From the NCBI GenBank assembly GCA_028694115.1, contig JAQUUB010000003.1, positions 86,403-101,793 of the forward strand: a stretch of 15,391 nucleotides of DNA, read 5' to 3'. Below are positions 7,692-15,324 of this stretch, piece by piece. This stretch comes from Lachnospiraceae bacterium. Its GTDB lineage: Bacteria; Bacillota_A; Clostridia; Lachnospirales; Lachnospiraceae. The position numbers and the translations under genes are program-made. A model generated the notes under the pieces. It had not been told where the DNA came from, made no database searches, and saw only the letters and a program-made list of their open reading frames with translations. The first letter of the stretch is position 1, and each line of letters begins with the position of its first letter.

Positions 7692-7720
7692 ATTGTAACA
7701 TAGGAATATCACCTATGCAA
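7692..7720 (-). promoter_or_regulatory. Candidate rpmE promoter with a dyad in its spacer
   Basis: On the minus strand a TTGCAT -35-like box (7720-7715) and a TACAAT -10 box (7697-7692) are 17 bp apart, giving a leader of about 50 nt before rpmE. The spacer region contains an inverted repeat, CATAGG at 7699-7704 with CCTATG at 7712-7717, placed where a repressor operator would be. The -35 match is weak. A consensus TTGACA nearer the gene has no usable -10 box, because transcription would start inside the ribosome binding site. Confidence 0.35.
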
Positions 7721-7727
7721 CACTTTT

Positions 7728-9101
7728 TTAAATAAATTTAATTTTTTTAACAAATTCTATGAACTCTTTATTATTCTTTGTTTTCACAAACATATCTAAA
7801 ATCTTTTCTACTGCTTCCTCAGGTTTTAGACCATTAAATGCTTTCCTTATGATATTAATAGCCTCCAATTCATCCGAATCCAAAAGTAAATCTTCTCTTC
7901 GGGTGCCTGATTTTGGTATATCAATTGCAGGAAATACTCTTTTCTCTTGAAGCTTACGATCAAGAATCATTTCCATATTACCAGTTCCTTTAAATTCTTC
8001 ATACACAACATCATCCATCTTGCTTCCTGTATCAACAAGCGCTGTTGCCAGAATTGTAAGGCTACCGCCCTCTCTCATATTTCTTGCAGCTCCAAAAAAA
8101 CGTTTTGGCATATGGAGTGCTGCTGGATCAAGGCCTCCTGATAAAGTTCTTCCTGAGGGAGGAACTGTTAAATTATAGGCTCTCGCTAAACGTGTAATAC
8201 TATCTAAAAGAATAATGACATCCTTTTTATGTTCCACCAATCGTTTTGCCCTCTCAATTACCATTTCTGAAACACGTTTATGATGTTCTGGTAATTCATC
8301 AAATGTGGAATAAATCACTTCTACATTTTTTCCTTCGATTGCCTCTTTAATATCTGTAACTTCTTCTGGACGCTCATCAATTAATAAAATAATTAACTGC
8401 ATGTCAGGATTATTTGCTGTGATAGATTTTGCCTCTTCCTTTAGAAGTGTTGTTTTTCCAGCTTTAGGAGGTGAAACAATCATCCCTCTCTGACCTTTAC
8501 CCACTGGACTCATCAAATCCATAATTCTCATTGCAACACTACTTTTTCCGCTCTCTAAACGAAGTCTTTCATTCGGAAAAATAGGTGTCATATCTTCAAA
8601 ATTACGACGTTTTGCTGCCTCTGTGGGATGATAACCATTAATCGATTTTACATATAACAAAGCACTGAATTTCTCGCTCTGTGTCTTAACTCTGGTATTT
8701 CCTATTATAATATCACCCGTCTTTAAATTAAACCGTCGGATTTGACTAGGTGCAACATATACATCATTTTCACCAGGCATATAATTTTCACAACGAATAA
8801 ATCCATATCCATCTGGCAGCACTTCCAAAATACCATTTGCTATCATTCCACTGTCTAGAGTTTCCTTATCCACTGGTACTGTTTCTTCCGTTTTAATCAT
8901 ATTCTCATTCTTAACAGCTGGTGTCTCTGGTTCAATCTCTTTTATCATATTTTTTTGTTTTGCTGTCTCAACCTTTTCATCTTCCTTAAGCATTGCATCC
9001 ACAAGATCACTTTTTTTCATACTTGTACTACCTTTAATCCCCCTCGTTTTTGCAATATCTTTTAACGCAACAAGGGATAAAGACTCATACTTTTCTCTCA
9101 T
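7728..9101 (-). CDS. rho: Transcription termination factor Rho
   Basis: Rho is a hexameric RNA helicase that ends transcription at untranslated, C-rich RNA. The 457-residue protein shows the SAP-like Rho_N domain (about 5-40). A lysine/glutamate-rich linker of about 40 residues follows. The OB-fold RNA-binding domain comes next (about 85-155, with GYGFIR and NDVYV as the primary RNA site). The RecA-like ATPase domain has Walker A PPKAGKTT at 211-218, Walker B LLIDE at 239-243, the Q-loop in [10 protein letters not shown] and the R-loop [19 protein letters not shown]. All are intact, so the factor should be functional. GGAGG lies 7 nt before the ATG. A promoter and a 58-nt leader are predicted in the divergent region. 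It is the first gene of the minus-strand block that continues to rpmE, prmC and prfA. Confidence 0.98.
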   Translation of the reverse strand: MREKYESLSLVALKDIAKTRGIKGSTSMKKSDLVDAMLKEDEKVETAKQKNMIKEIEPETPAVKNENMIKTEETVPVDKETLDSGMIANGILEVLPDGYGFIRCENYMPGENDVYVAPSQIRRFNLKTGDIIIGNTRVKTQSEKFSALLYVKSINGYHPTEAAKRRNFEDMTPIFPNERLRLESGKSSVAMRIMDLMSPVGKGQRGMIVSPPKAGKTTLLKEEAKSITANNPDMQLIILLIDERPEEVTDIKEAIEGKNVEVIYSTFDELPEHHKRVSEMVIERAKRLVEHKKDVIILLDSITRLARAYNLTVPPSGRTLSGGLDPAALHMPKRFFGAARNMREGGSLTILATALVDTGSKMDDVVYEEFKGTGNMEMILDRKLQEKRVFPAIDIPKSGTRREDLLLDSDELEAINIIRKAFNGLKPEEAVEKILDMFVKTKNNKEFIEFVKKIKFI

Positions 9102-9165
9102 ATATTTTCCTCCAAAAATTAACTCTATCTTTTAAATTGTAATTATTCATTTGTTTAAATGGGAT

Positions 9166-9194
9166 TTTATAATAGAATTCTGATACATTGACAG
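9166..9194 (-). promoter_or_regulatory. Candidate sigma-A promoter for rho
   Basis: On the minus strand CTGTCA (9194-9189) and TATAAA (9171-9166) are spaced by 17 bp. They match the TTGACA and TATAAT consensus at 4/6 and 5/6 positions. The start point would be near 9159, leaving a leader of about 58 nt before the rho ATG. This is inferred from sequence alone. Confidence 0.45.
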
Positions 9195-9204
9195 ACCCAA
9201 GAAA

Positions 9205-9241
9205 ATAACATTTTGTTATCATTGGTTAAAGTATACAACCA
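9205..9241. promoter_or_regulatory. Two small dyads in the rho / malic enzyme divergent promoter region
   Basis: ATAACA (9205-9210) and TGTTAT (9214-9219) form a perfect 6-bp dyad around TTT. TGGTT (9223-9227) and AACCA (9237-9241) form a second dyad with a 9-bp centre. They lie between the two predicted divergent promoters and could bind a regulator of either gene. Each is short enough to occur by chance in AT-rich DNA. Confidence 0.3.
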
Positions 9242-9269
9242 GCAAATAAAAATTACAAGAAAAATGTAT

Positions 9270-9298
9270 TTGATTTGTTTTCTATAAAAATGTAAAAT
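9270..9298 (+). promoter_or_regulatory. Candidate sigma-A promoter for the malic enzyme gene
   Basis: TTGATT at 9270-9275 and TAAAAT at 9293-9298 are separated by 17 bp and match the consensus boxes at 4/6 and 5/6 positions. Transcription would start near 9305, leaving a short leader that includes the AAGGAG ribosome binding site at 9319-9324. Confidence 0.5.
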
Positions 9299-9331
9299 AT
9301 TACTGAAATACAAACAAGAAGGAGACTTAAA

Positions 9332-10483
9332 ATGACAATCGCAGAAAAAGCTTTAGAATTGCACGAAAAATGGAACGGTAAAATCGAGACCATATCAAAA
9401 ACTCCTGTTAAATCCAGAGAAGATTTAGCTCTTGCTTATACTCCTGGCGTAGCAGAACCATGTAAAGTCATTGCAAATGACAAGGAAGCCGCCTATAAAT
9501 ATACAATGAAAGCAAATACTGTTGCTGTTGTTTCCGACGGAAGCGCAGTTTTAGGACTTGGGAATATTGGACCCTATGCTGCTATGCCTGTTATGGAAGG
9601 AAAAGCAGTTTTGTTTAAAGAGTTCGGAAATGTAAATGCAATTCCTATTTGCCTTGACACTCAAGATACAGAAGAAATCATTAAAGCTGTTACCTATTTG
9701 GCACCTGGATTTGGAGGTATTAATCTAGAGGATATTTCTGCACCTCGTTGCTTTGAAATTGAAGAACGTTTAAAGGCCACCTTAGATATTCCTGTTTTTC
9801 ACGATGACCAGCACGGTACTGCTATCGTTGTATTAGCAGGTATTATTAATGGTTTAAAGGTTACAGGCAAAAAGAAAGAAAATTGCCAGGTAGTTGTTAA
9901 TGGAGCTGGTTCCGCTGGTGTAGCTATCACAAAATTATTACTTACTTATGGATTTAAAAATGTAACCATGTGTGATAAGGTAGGTATTGTTTCTAAAGAG
10001 ACAGAAGGTCTTAACTGGATGCAGCAGAAAATGACTGAAATTACAAATTTAGAAAACAAAACTGGAACTCTTAGTGACGCTTTAAAGGGTGCCGATATTT
10101 TTGTCGGAGTTTCTGCTCCAAACATTGTAACTCCTGAAATGGTCGCTTCTATGAATAAGGATTCCATTTTATTTGCAATGGCTAATCCAGTTCCTGAAAT
10201 CATGCCAGATATTGCACGTGCTGCTGGTGCAAGAATTGTGGGTACTGGTCGTTCTGATTTTCCTAATCAGGTGAATAATGTAGTTGCATTTCCTGGTATC
10301 TTTAAAGGTGCTTTAGAAGGACGGGCTTCTCAAATTACAGAAGAAATGAAATTAGCTGCTGCTATTGCAATTGCTGGTCTAGTGCCTGATGATGAGTTAA
10401 ATGATGAAAACATTATGCCTGAAGCCTTTGACCCTAGAGTCGCTGATGTTGTAGCACAAGCCGTAAAATCTCATATTAAATAA
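9332..10483 (+). CDS. NAD(P)-dependent malic enzyme (malate dehydrogenase, oxaloacetate-decarboxylating)
   Basis: The enzyme oxidatively decarboxylates malate to pyruvate and CO2 with reduction of NAD(P). At 383 residues it is the short bacterial form without a phosphotransacetylase domain. The catalytic tyrosine is Tyr36 in LAYTPGVAEPC and the catalytic lysine is Lys91 in EGKAVLFK. The metal ligands are Glu133-Asp134 (GINLEDISAP) and Asp158-Asp159 (VFHDDQHGTA). The dinucleotide-binding loop GAGSAG is at 191-196. The start has a strong AAGGAG at 9319-9324. Its stop overlaps the next gene's start in a TAATG junction, so it heads a three-gene cluster. Coenzyme preference cannot be read safely from the sequence. 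It links C4 acids to pyruvate in a fermentative cell. Confidence 0.96.
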   Translation: MTIAEKALELHEKWNGKIETISKTPVKSREDLALAYTPGVAEPCKVIANDKEAAYKYTMKANTVAVVSDGSAVLGLGNIGPYAAMPVMEGKAVLFKEFGNVNAIPICLDTQDTEEIIKAVTYLAPGFGGINLEDISAPRCFEIEERLKATLDIPVFHDDQHGTAIVVLAGIINGLKVTGKKKENCQVVVNGAGSAGVAITKLLLTYGFKNVTMCDKVGIVSKETEGLNWMQQKMTEITNLENKTGTLSDALKGADIFVGVSAPNIVTPEMVASMNKDSILFAMANPVPEIMPDIARAAGARIVGTGRSDFPNQVNNVVAFPGIFKGALEGRASQITEEMKLAAAIAIAGLVPDDELNDENIMPEAFDPRVADVVAQAVKSHIK

Positions 10484-11415
10484 TGATGGAACGTTTTTTT
10501 TCTTTAGACAAATATTACCGTCATCTATTTGGTGAAAAAATATATAAAATATCATTAAATGCAGGAATGAATTGTCCCAACCGTGATGGTACCATCGGTA
10601 GAGGTGGATGTATTTTCTGTAGTGAAGGTGGTAGTGGGGATTTCGCAGGGAATCCCCTTCTGTCCATAACAGAACAGATTGAATCTGGAAAAGAATTGGT
10701 GAAACTAAAATCGAATAGTCAAAAATTTGTAGCCTATTTTCAAGCATTTACAAACACCTATGCACCAATTGAATACTTACGAAAAGTTTTTTATGAGGCG
10801 ATGGAACATCCTGATATCGTTGGTATATCGATTGCCACAAGACCTGATTGTTTTTCTGATTCTATTTTTGAATTAATAAGAGAATTATCCTCTATCAAGC
10901 CTATTTGGATTGAACTTGGATTGCAAACGATTCATAAAACTTCCATCGATTTTATCCGAAGAGGCTATGCAAATGAATGCTTTGAGGAAACAGTAAGAAA
11001 ACTGCAAGAATATGACATTCCTGTCATTGCACACGTCATTTTGGGTTTGCCTTGGGAAACAAAAGAAAATATGTTGCAAACTGTTCAATATGTTGATGCA
11101 CTAAATATTAAGGGCATTAAACTACAGTTGTTACACATACTAAAAAATACCGACTTGTATTACCACTATGTGAACCATCCATTCCCTATTTTATCTATGG
11201 AGGAATACATTGATATTACTATTTCTTGCTTAGAAATAGTATCCCCTGACGTGGTAATTCATCGTATTACAGGAGATGGACCTAAAGAAATACTAGAATG
11301 CCCTTTGTGGAGCACAAATAAAAGGATGGTACTTAATTCCATCCACAAAGAATTAAAAAAACGGAATACTTATCAAGGAGCTAAAAAGAATGCAAGATCC
11401 ATTAACTCTCTATAA
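10483..11415 (+). CDS. TIGR01212 (YhcC-like) radical SAM protein
   Basis: The 310-residue protein starts with the family-typical FFSLDKYYRHLFGEKIYKI segment. It carries an iron-sulfur motif with Cys31, Cys43 and Cys46 (C-x11-C-x2-C) in place of the common CxxxCxxC spacing; the Elp3-like YhcC family uses this wider spacing. Further family segments are YFQAFTNTYAP, ISIATRPDC, ELGLQT and HVILGLPWE. The fold should be a radical SAM TIM barrel that cleaves S-adenosylmethionine; the substrate is not known to me, though relation to Elp3 suggests RNA or tRNA modification. The start at 10483 shares one base with the malic enzyme stop and lacks a clear ribosome binding site, so translation probably depends on coupling. 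An ATG three bases later is equally possible. Its 3' end overlaps the DUF4364 gene by 26 nt. Confidence 0.93.
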   Translation: MMERFFSLDKYYRHLFGEKIYKISLNAGMNCPNRDGTIGRGGCIFCSEGGSGDFAGNPLLSITEQIESGKELVKLKSNSQKFVAYFQAFTNTYAPIEYLRKVFYEAMEHPDIVGISIATRPDCFSDSIFELIRELSSIKPIWIELGLQTIHKTSIDFIRRGYANECFEETVRKLQEYDIPVIAHVILGLPWETKENMLQTVQYVDALNIKGIKLQLLHILKNTDLYYHYVNHPFPILSMEEYIDITISCLEIVSPDVVIHRITGDGPKEILECPLWSTNKRMVLNSIHKELKKRNTYQGAKKNARSINSL

Positions 11416-11902
11416 GTTAATCGTTCTCTATATGTTAGAGCAGGTGAATTTTCCTCTTACAAGAGTTCAGATTTTCGACTTTATACTAGCAAAAGGCTAT
11501 ACTACTTTTTTTACTCTTCAGCAAGCAATTGCTGATTTAATTGATGCTGAATTAATTTCAGCAAAGTCCATTCGAAATAGTACTCAGCTACATATAACGG
11601 AAAAAGGTCAGGAAACTTTATCCTATTTTAGGAATCGTATCTCTGACGATATTAAATCCGAAATCAAAGAATACTTTTCCGTTAATGGAATGGATATGCG
11701 TAACGAAGTATCTACAAAAGCCGATTACTATAAAGATACTAATGGTGGATTTACGGCAAGCTTGTCTATAAAAGATAAGCAGGAAATCCTAATCGAATTA
11801 TCTATTTCCGTCCCTACCGAAGAGGCCGCAGTTGGTATTTGCAATAACTGGCAGAAAAAAAATCAGGATATTTACGCATACGTTATGCAACAGCTTATTT
11901 AA
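11390..11902 (+). CDS. DUF4364 family protein, winged-helix-like
   Basis: The 170-residue protein matches the DUF4364 family as I recognise it from Clostridia. The N-terminal half (about residues 5-75) reads as a winged helix: LYKLIVLYMLEQVNFPLTRVQ, then a TLQQAIADLIDAELI recognition-helix region, then a THITEKG-like wing (LHITEKGQETL). The C-terminal half (about 90-170) is a mixed alpha/beta domain with no motif I recognise. A regulatory DNA-binding role is plausible but unproven. AAGGAG at 11375-11380 gives a good start 9 nt downstream. The gene begins inside the end of the radical SAM gene, and its stop overlaps the stop of the opposing phosphodiesterase gene by 8 nt. Confidence 0.85.
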   Translation: MQDPLTLYKLIVLYMLEQVNFPLTRVQIFDFILAKGYTTFFTLQQAIADLIDAELISAKSIRNSTQLHITEKGQETLSYFRNRISDDIKSEIKEYFSVNGMDMRNEVSTKADYYKDTNGGFTASLSIKDKQEILIELSISVPTEEAAVGICNNWQKKNQDIYAYVMQQLI

Positions 11903-13169
11903 AAATCATATCCATACATTTACCATCCGTTTTTAAAAGATTTACAGAAATTACTTTTGCTAGTGTTGGACCTTCATCGACAAGACTCATCTTTTCAATC
12001 TTGATTCCTTGTTTGATGGAAGGTCCTTTTATTGCAAAAAATGTCTGATAATCTTTCTTGTCTGGATGATATCCGTGTGTAGCCCACATTACATGCTTTT
12101 TTGCGTCCTTTACAGGTTCTGTCAATGTTTCAAATTCATCCAGATAATAGAATCCCTCTTTTGCTTCAATCATAAAATCACAGGCAGAATCCGCCCCCAT
12201 CTTCCCTGCTTCTTGTCCTGTATATACTCTTTCTATCCCATAAATAGGATTTTCTTCACATTGTTTTAATAATTTTTCCACATCGCCTTGTATTTTTCGA
12301 TTCTTTACATAGATATAGCATGATCCATCTGCATTATGACATAGGACTTGATAATCCCTAATTTTCCCATTTTTTACATTGATCCATCCCTTAGTTAAAA
12401 ACAGGTAATTAAAATATACGATTTGTTTTACATCCATTTGATAGTGATCTCCCAAAATGGCAATTGTAGTCTCTTCGTATATTCCAAGATCTTTCAACTT
12501 TTCTTGTATTTCTCCTAATCTTTTATCATGACGAAGCAAAGCATTTGTCACTTCTTCATGATCCAGACCATTTTCATGACGTTTCGTATCCACATCTGTA
12601 TAATGAATCAACATTAGATCTGGATGATATTTTTCTAAAGTATATAGCGCAGACTGATGATTAAAGTTATCAAGCTGAGGCTGGTGTACTCCATCAACCT
12701 GTTTACCGAATTTTTTTAAGAGCTTAAATTCGTATAAAGGTGTCCCATTTTTTAATGATACCACAATCTGATTCTGCCATGGACGATTCGCCAATACTTC
12801 TGGCATGTTATATGTTATTTTAGATTTTGCTGTTACAGGCCAAAAAAGTGACGCAACTGTCATATTGTTCTTGATTGCTTCGTCATAAAGTGTAGTCCCT
12901 TTCACATACTTTCTCTGCCACATCCAATCTGGACTACAAATTCTACCAGGTTGCACCAGCGTATTATTTACTACCCCATGGTGACTAGGATACCTTCCGG
13001 TTACAATTGAGGTGTGCGCTGGGTAGGTCACAGAAGGATAAACACTGCTTACATTCTCGCAATATGAACTTGTTTCAAAAAACTCTTTAAAATTTTTTAA
13101 TGTTTTAAGAAAGGGTAAATCCCTTGCCCCAACCGCATCAAAAGATATCACAATCAATCTATTTTTCAT
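11895..13169 (-). CDS. Alkaline phosphatase superfamily protein (nucleotide pyrophosphatase/phosphodiesterase-like)
   Basis: The 424-residue protein belongs to the type I phosphodiesterase/nucleotide pyrophosphatase family, two-zinc hydrolases of phosphodiester bonds. From the start at 13169, Asp11 lies in ISFDAVG (metal ligand). Thr48 in PSVTYPAHTS is the likely nucleophile, followed by the TGRYPSHHGV segment typical of the family. Asp194 and His198 lie in DVDTKRHENG, the Asp-His pair in ILGDHYQM, and a last histidine in WATHGYHP. There is no signal peptide or membrane helix, so a cytosolic enzyme is likely, unlike many exported relatives. The ATG at 13169 (MKNRLIV) is preferred over 13196 because GGATGGGA precedes it and the fold begins directly after. 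It follows rarA closely (36 nt from stop to start). The substrate is unknown. Confidence 0.92.
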   Translation of the reverse strand: MKNRLIVISFDAVGARDLPFLKTLKNFKEFFETSSYCENVSSVYPSVTYPAHTSIVTGRYPSHHGVVNNTLVQPGRICSPDWMWQRKYVKGTTLYDEAIKNNMTVASLFWPVTAKSKITYNMPEVLANRPWQNQIVVSLKNGTPLYEFKLLKKFGKQVDGVHQPQLDNFNHQSALYTLEKYHPDLMLIHYTDVDTKRHENGLDHEEVTNALLRHDKRLGEIQEKLKDLGIYEETTIAILGDHYQMDVKQIVYFNYLFLTKGWINVKNGKIRDYQVLCHNADGSCYIYVKNRKIQGDVEKLLKQCEENPIYGIERVYTGQEAGKMGADSACDFMIEAKEGFYYLDEFETLTEPVKDAKKHVMWATHGYHPDKKDYQTFFAIKGPSIKQGIKIEKMSLVDEGPTLAKVISVNLLKTDGKCMDMIFK

Positions 13170-13205
13170 ATATATTCCCATCCACATGCATCGCATGATT
13201 AAAAT

Positions 13206-14528
13206 TCATAATTCGTTCTTTATTCGTTTCATATGTTCCTTTATTTTTTGCTCATATCCATTATCAGAAGCATGGTAAAACTCTTTTCCGTTTAATTCAT
13301 AGGGTAGGTATTGCTGTTTTACATAATTATTTTTGAAATTATGTGCATACTGATAGCCCTCACCATGTCCTAGTTTTGCAGCTCCCTTATAATGTGCATC
13401 TTGTAGATGTACTGGAACTGTTGCATCCTTTGTCTCTTTTACTGCTTGCATAGCCTCTTGTATTCCCACACAGGACGCATTACTTTTTGGTGCAGTAGCA
13501 ATATAAGATACCGCTTGAGATAAAATAATCTGTGCTTCTGGCATTCCTATTCGTTCGACTGCCTGCGCTGCTGATACTGCAACAGTTAATGCCCTTGGAT
13601 CTGCATTTCCAACATCTTCTGATGCACAAATCATGATTCTTCTCGCAATAAACGTCACACTTTCCCCAGCATAAAGCATTTTTGCCAGATAAAACAGTGC
13701 TGCATCAGGGTCTGATCCTCGCATACTTTTTATAAATGCGGAAATCGTATCATAATGATTATCTCCCATCTTATCATAACGGACAACTCTTTTTTGAATA
13801 CACTCACTCGCAACAGAAAGTGTAATATGAATCTTTCCATCTGTACTGCGTTCCGTTGTGAGTACACCTAATTCAATTGCATTAAGAGCTGCCCTTGCAT
13901 CACCATTCGATATATCCGCTAGAAATTCTAATGCATCCTGATTAATTACTGCGTCAAATGCACCCATTCCCTTCTCTTTATCAAAAACCGCTCTTTTAAT
14001 CAGTTCTTCTATATCTTCTTTATCCAAAGACTTTAATTCAAAAATAATCGATCTACTAATTAATGCGCCATTCACTTCAAAGTAGGGATTTTCTGTAGTA
14101 GCACCGATCAGTATAATTGTACCATCCTCAACAAAGGGTAATAAATAATCCTGTTGACTTTTATTAAAACGATGAATCTCATCAACAAAAAGAATCGTCT
14201 TTTTCCCAAACATACCAAGGTTATTCTTTGCCTGGTCAATGACCTGCTCCATATCCTTTTTCCCAGCGATTGTAGCATTAATCTGAGTGAATTCCGCACT
14301 GGTCGTATGTGCAATAACCTTAGCTAAGGTGGTCTTCCCTGTTCCTGGTGGTCCATAAAAAATAATAGAAGACAGCTTGTCCGCTTTGATTGCACGATAT
14401 AGCAGCTTGTCTTTTCCTATGATATGTTTTTGTCCAACAACCTCATCTAGTGTTGTTGGACGCAGCCGTGCAGCTAAAGGAGCATCCTTCTCCAAATTAG
14501 AATTTCTCATATATTCAAATAAATCCAT
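13206..14528 (-). CDS. rarA: Replication-associated recombination protein A (RarA/MgsA AAA+ ATPase)
   Basis: RarA is a cytosolic AAA+ ATPase related to clamp loaders that acts at stalled replication forks and binds SSB. The 440-residue protein has the PLAARLRPTTLDEVVGQKH entry segment, Walker A GPPGTGKTT at 59-67, Walker B ILFVDEIHR at 112-120, sensor 1 in IGATTENPYFEVN, and an arginine-finger region at SRS 158-160. The C-terminal part (about 250-440), with FIKSMRGSDPDAALFYLA and HYKGAAKLGHGEGY, is the conserved tetramerisation domain. The start at 14528 has GGAGGAA 2-3 nt upstream. It lies 34 nt after the deacetylase gene and 36 nt before the phosphodiesterase, so the three probably share a transcript. 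All ATPase residues appear intact. Confidence 0.97.
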   Translation of the reverse strand: MDLFEYMRNSNLEKDAPLAARLRPTTLDEVVGQKHIIGKDKLLYRAIKADKLSSIIFYGPPGTGKTTLAKVIAHTTSAEFTQINATIAGKKDMEQVIDQAKNNLGMFGKKTILFVDEIHRFNKSQQDYLLPFVEDGTIILIGATTENPYFEVNGALISRSIIFELKSLDKEDIEELIKRAVFDKEKGMGAFDAVINQDALEFLADISNGDARAALNAIELGVLTTERSTDGKIHITLSVASECIQKRVVRYDKMGDNHYDTISAFIKSMRGSDPDAALFYLAKMLYAGESVTFIARRIMICASEDVGNADPRALTVAVSAAQAVERIGMPEAQIILSQAVSYIATAPKSNASCVGIQEAMQAVKETKDATVPVHLQDAHYKGAAKLGHGEGYQYAHNFKNNYVKQQYLPYELNGKEFYHASDNGYEQKIKEHMKRIKNEL

Positions 14529-14562
14529 AGTTCCTCCATCTTAATACAGATGACCTCATCCA

Positions 14563-15243
14563 TTATTCTAGTACGATTTCATCAACGGTTACGATATCAT
14601 ATCCTTTATCCTGTAAATAATCTATAATCTGTAAAGCCGCCTCAACCGATGTATCATAACAATCATGCATCAATATTATATCATTTTCCTCTACTTTGTT
14701 CACTACTCTATTTACGATAGTAGAAACATCTTTTGTATTCCAATCTACCGTATCGATAGTCCAAAATACGGGTATCATTTCAACGCAGTCATCGTAGCTA
14801 TCTTTCCATTCTCCAAAAGGGGGACGTACAAACATTGTTTCCTTTCCAGTTGCCTCATAAATAAGATTATATGTCTTTGAAAGCTCGGCACATACGGTTT
14901 CTTCTGAAACCGCATTTAATTGAATATGACTGTAGGAATGATTCCCTATTAAATGGCCTTCCTCAGCTACTCTTTTAACAATATCTTCATGCCCTTCAAC
15001 ACTTTTACCCATCATGAAAAAAGTTACCTTGACATTCCTTTTTTTCAAACCATCTAGCAGCTTCTCTGTAAAAAATGGATGTGGTCCGTCATCAAAGGTT
15101 AATGCTACTTTAGGCTTCTCAACCACTGTTTGAATGGTTTTACCCATCATATCGAGTTTTAAATTGATGTACCCCTTTTCCGCAACGATGATTGATATTA
15201 CTATTAAATTAAGAAGCAGAAATAAAATACAGCCCTTTTTCAT
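14563..15243 (-). CDS. Polysaccharide deacetylase (NodB-type, CE4 family), membrane-anchored or secreted
   Basis: Residues 4-20 form a hydrophobic signal or anchor helix after MKKG, so the enzyme acts outside the membrane. The NodB domain follows with all CE4 motifs: TFDDGP at 49-54 (catalytic Asp51, metal Asp52), HSYSH at 102-106 (metal His102 and His106), RPPFGEW at 140-146, the DTVDW segment at 164-168 and LMHD at 191-194. The family removes acetyl groups from N-acetylglucosamine in peptidoglycan or related glycans. The length of 226 residues fits a minimal enzyme. Similarity to the sporulation deacetylase PdaB is possible but not decidable here. GGCGGGAT lies about 5 nt upstream of the ATG. 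The start codon lies in an inverted repeat with the predicted mRNA 5' end, suggesting translational control. Confidence 0.93.
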   Translation of the reverse strand: MKKGCILFLLLNLIVISIIVAEKGYINLKLDMMGKTIQTVVEKPKVALTFDDGPHPFFTEKLLDGLKKRNVKVTFFMMGKSVEGHEDIVKRVAEEGHLIGNHSYSHIQLNAVSEETVCAELSKTYNLIYEATGKETMFVRPPFGEWKDSYDDCVEMIPVFWTIDTVDWNTKDVSTIVNRVVNKVEENDIILMHDCYDTSVEAALQIIDYLQDKGYDIVTVDEIVLE

Positions 15244-15292
15244 ATCTATCCCGCCACGTTGAATATCTAAGGATATATATGCAAAAAGGGCT
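15231..15292 (-). promoter_or_regulatory. Inverted repeat enclosing the deacetylase start codon (candidate translational control hairpin)
   Basis: AGCCCTTTTTCATAT at 15231-15245 and ATATGCAAAAAGGGCT at 15277-15292 are inverted repeats that pair over 15 bp with one bulged base. The ATG (15243-15241) lies inside one arm. A second small hairpin (15263-15267/15272-15276) stacks directly on the outer stem. The GGCGGGA ribosome binding site stays in the remaining loop. Folding in the mRNA would hide the start codon. Confidence 0.55.
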
Positions 15293-15296
15293 TTGT

Positions 15297-15324
15297 ACTA
15301 TACTAGAAATTTATGGCCTGTAAA
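15297..15324 (-). promoter_or_regulatory. Candidate sigma-A promoter for the deacetylase-rarA-phosphodiesterase cluster
   Basis: On the minus strand TTTACA (15324-15319) and TATAGT (15302-15297) are spaced by 16 bp; each matches the consensus box at 5/6 positions. The predicted start point is near 15290, at the very beginning of the inverted repeat that covers the deacetylase start codon. The promoter overlaps the end of the probable upstream reading frame. Confidence 0.5.

Noticed and set aside
10397..10747. Minus-strand 116-residue open frame across the malic enzyme / radical SAM junction
   Set aside because: It overlaps two well-supported genes on the other strand and shows no recognisable protein features.
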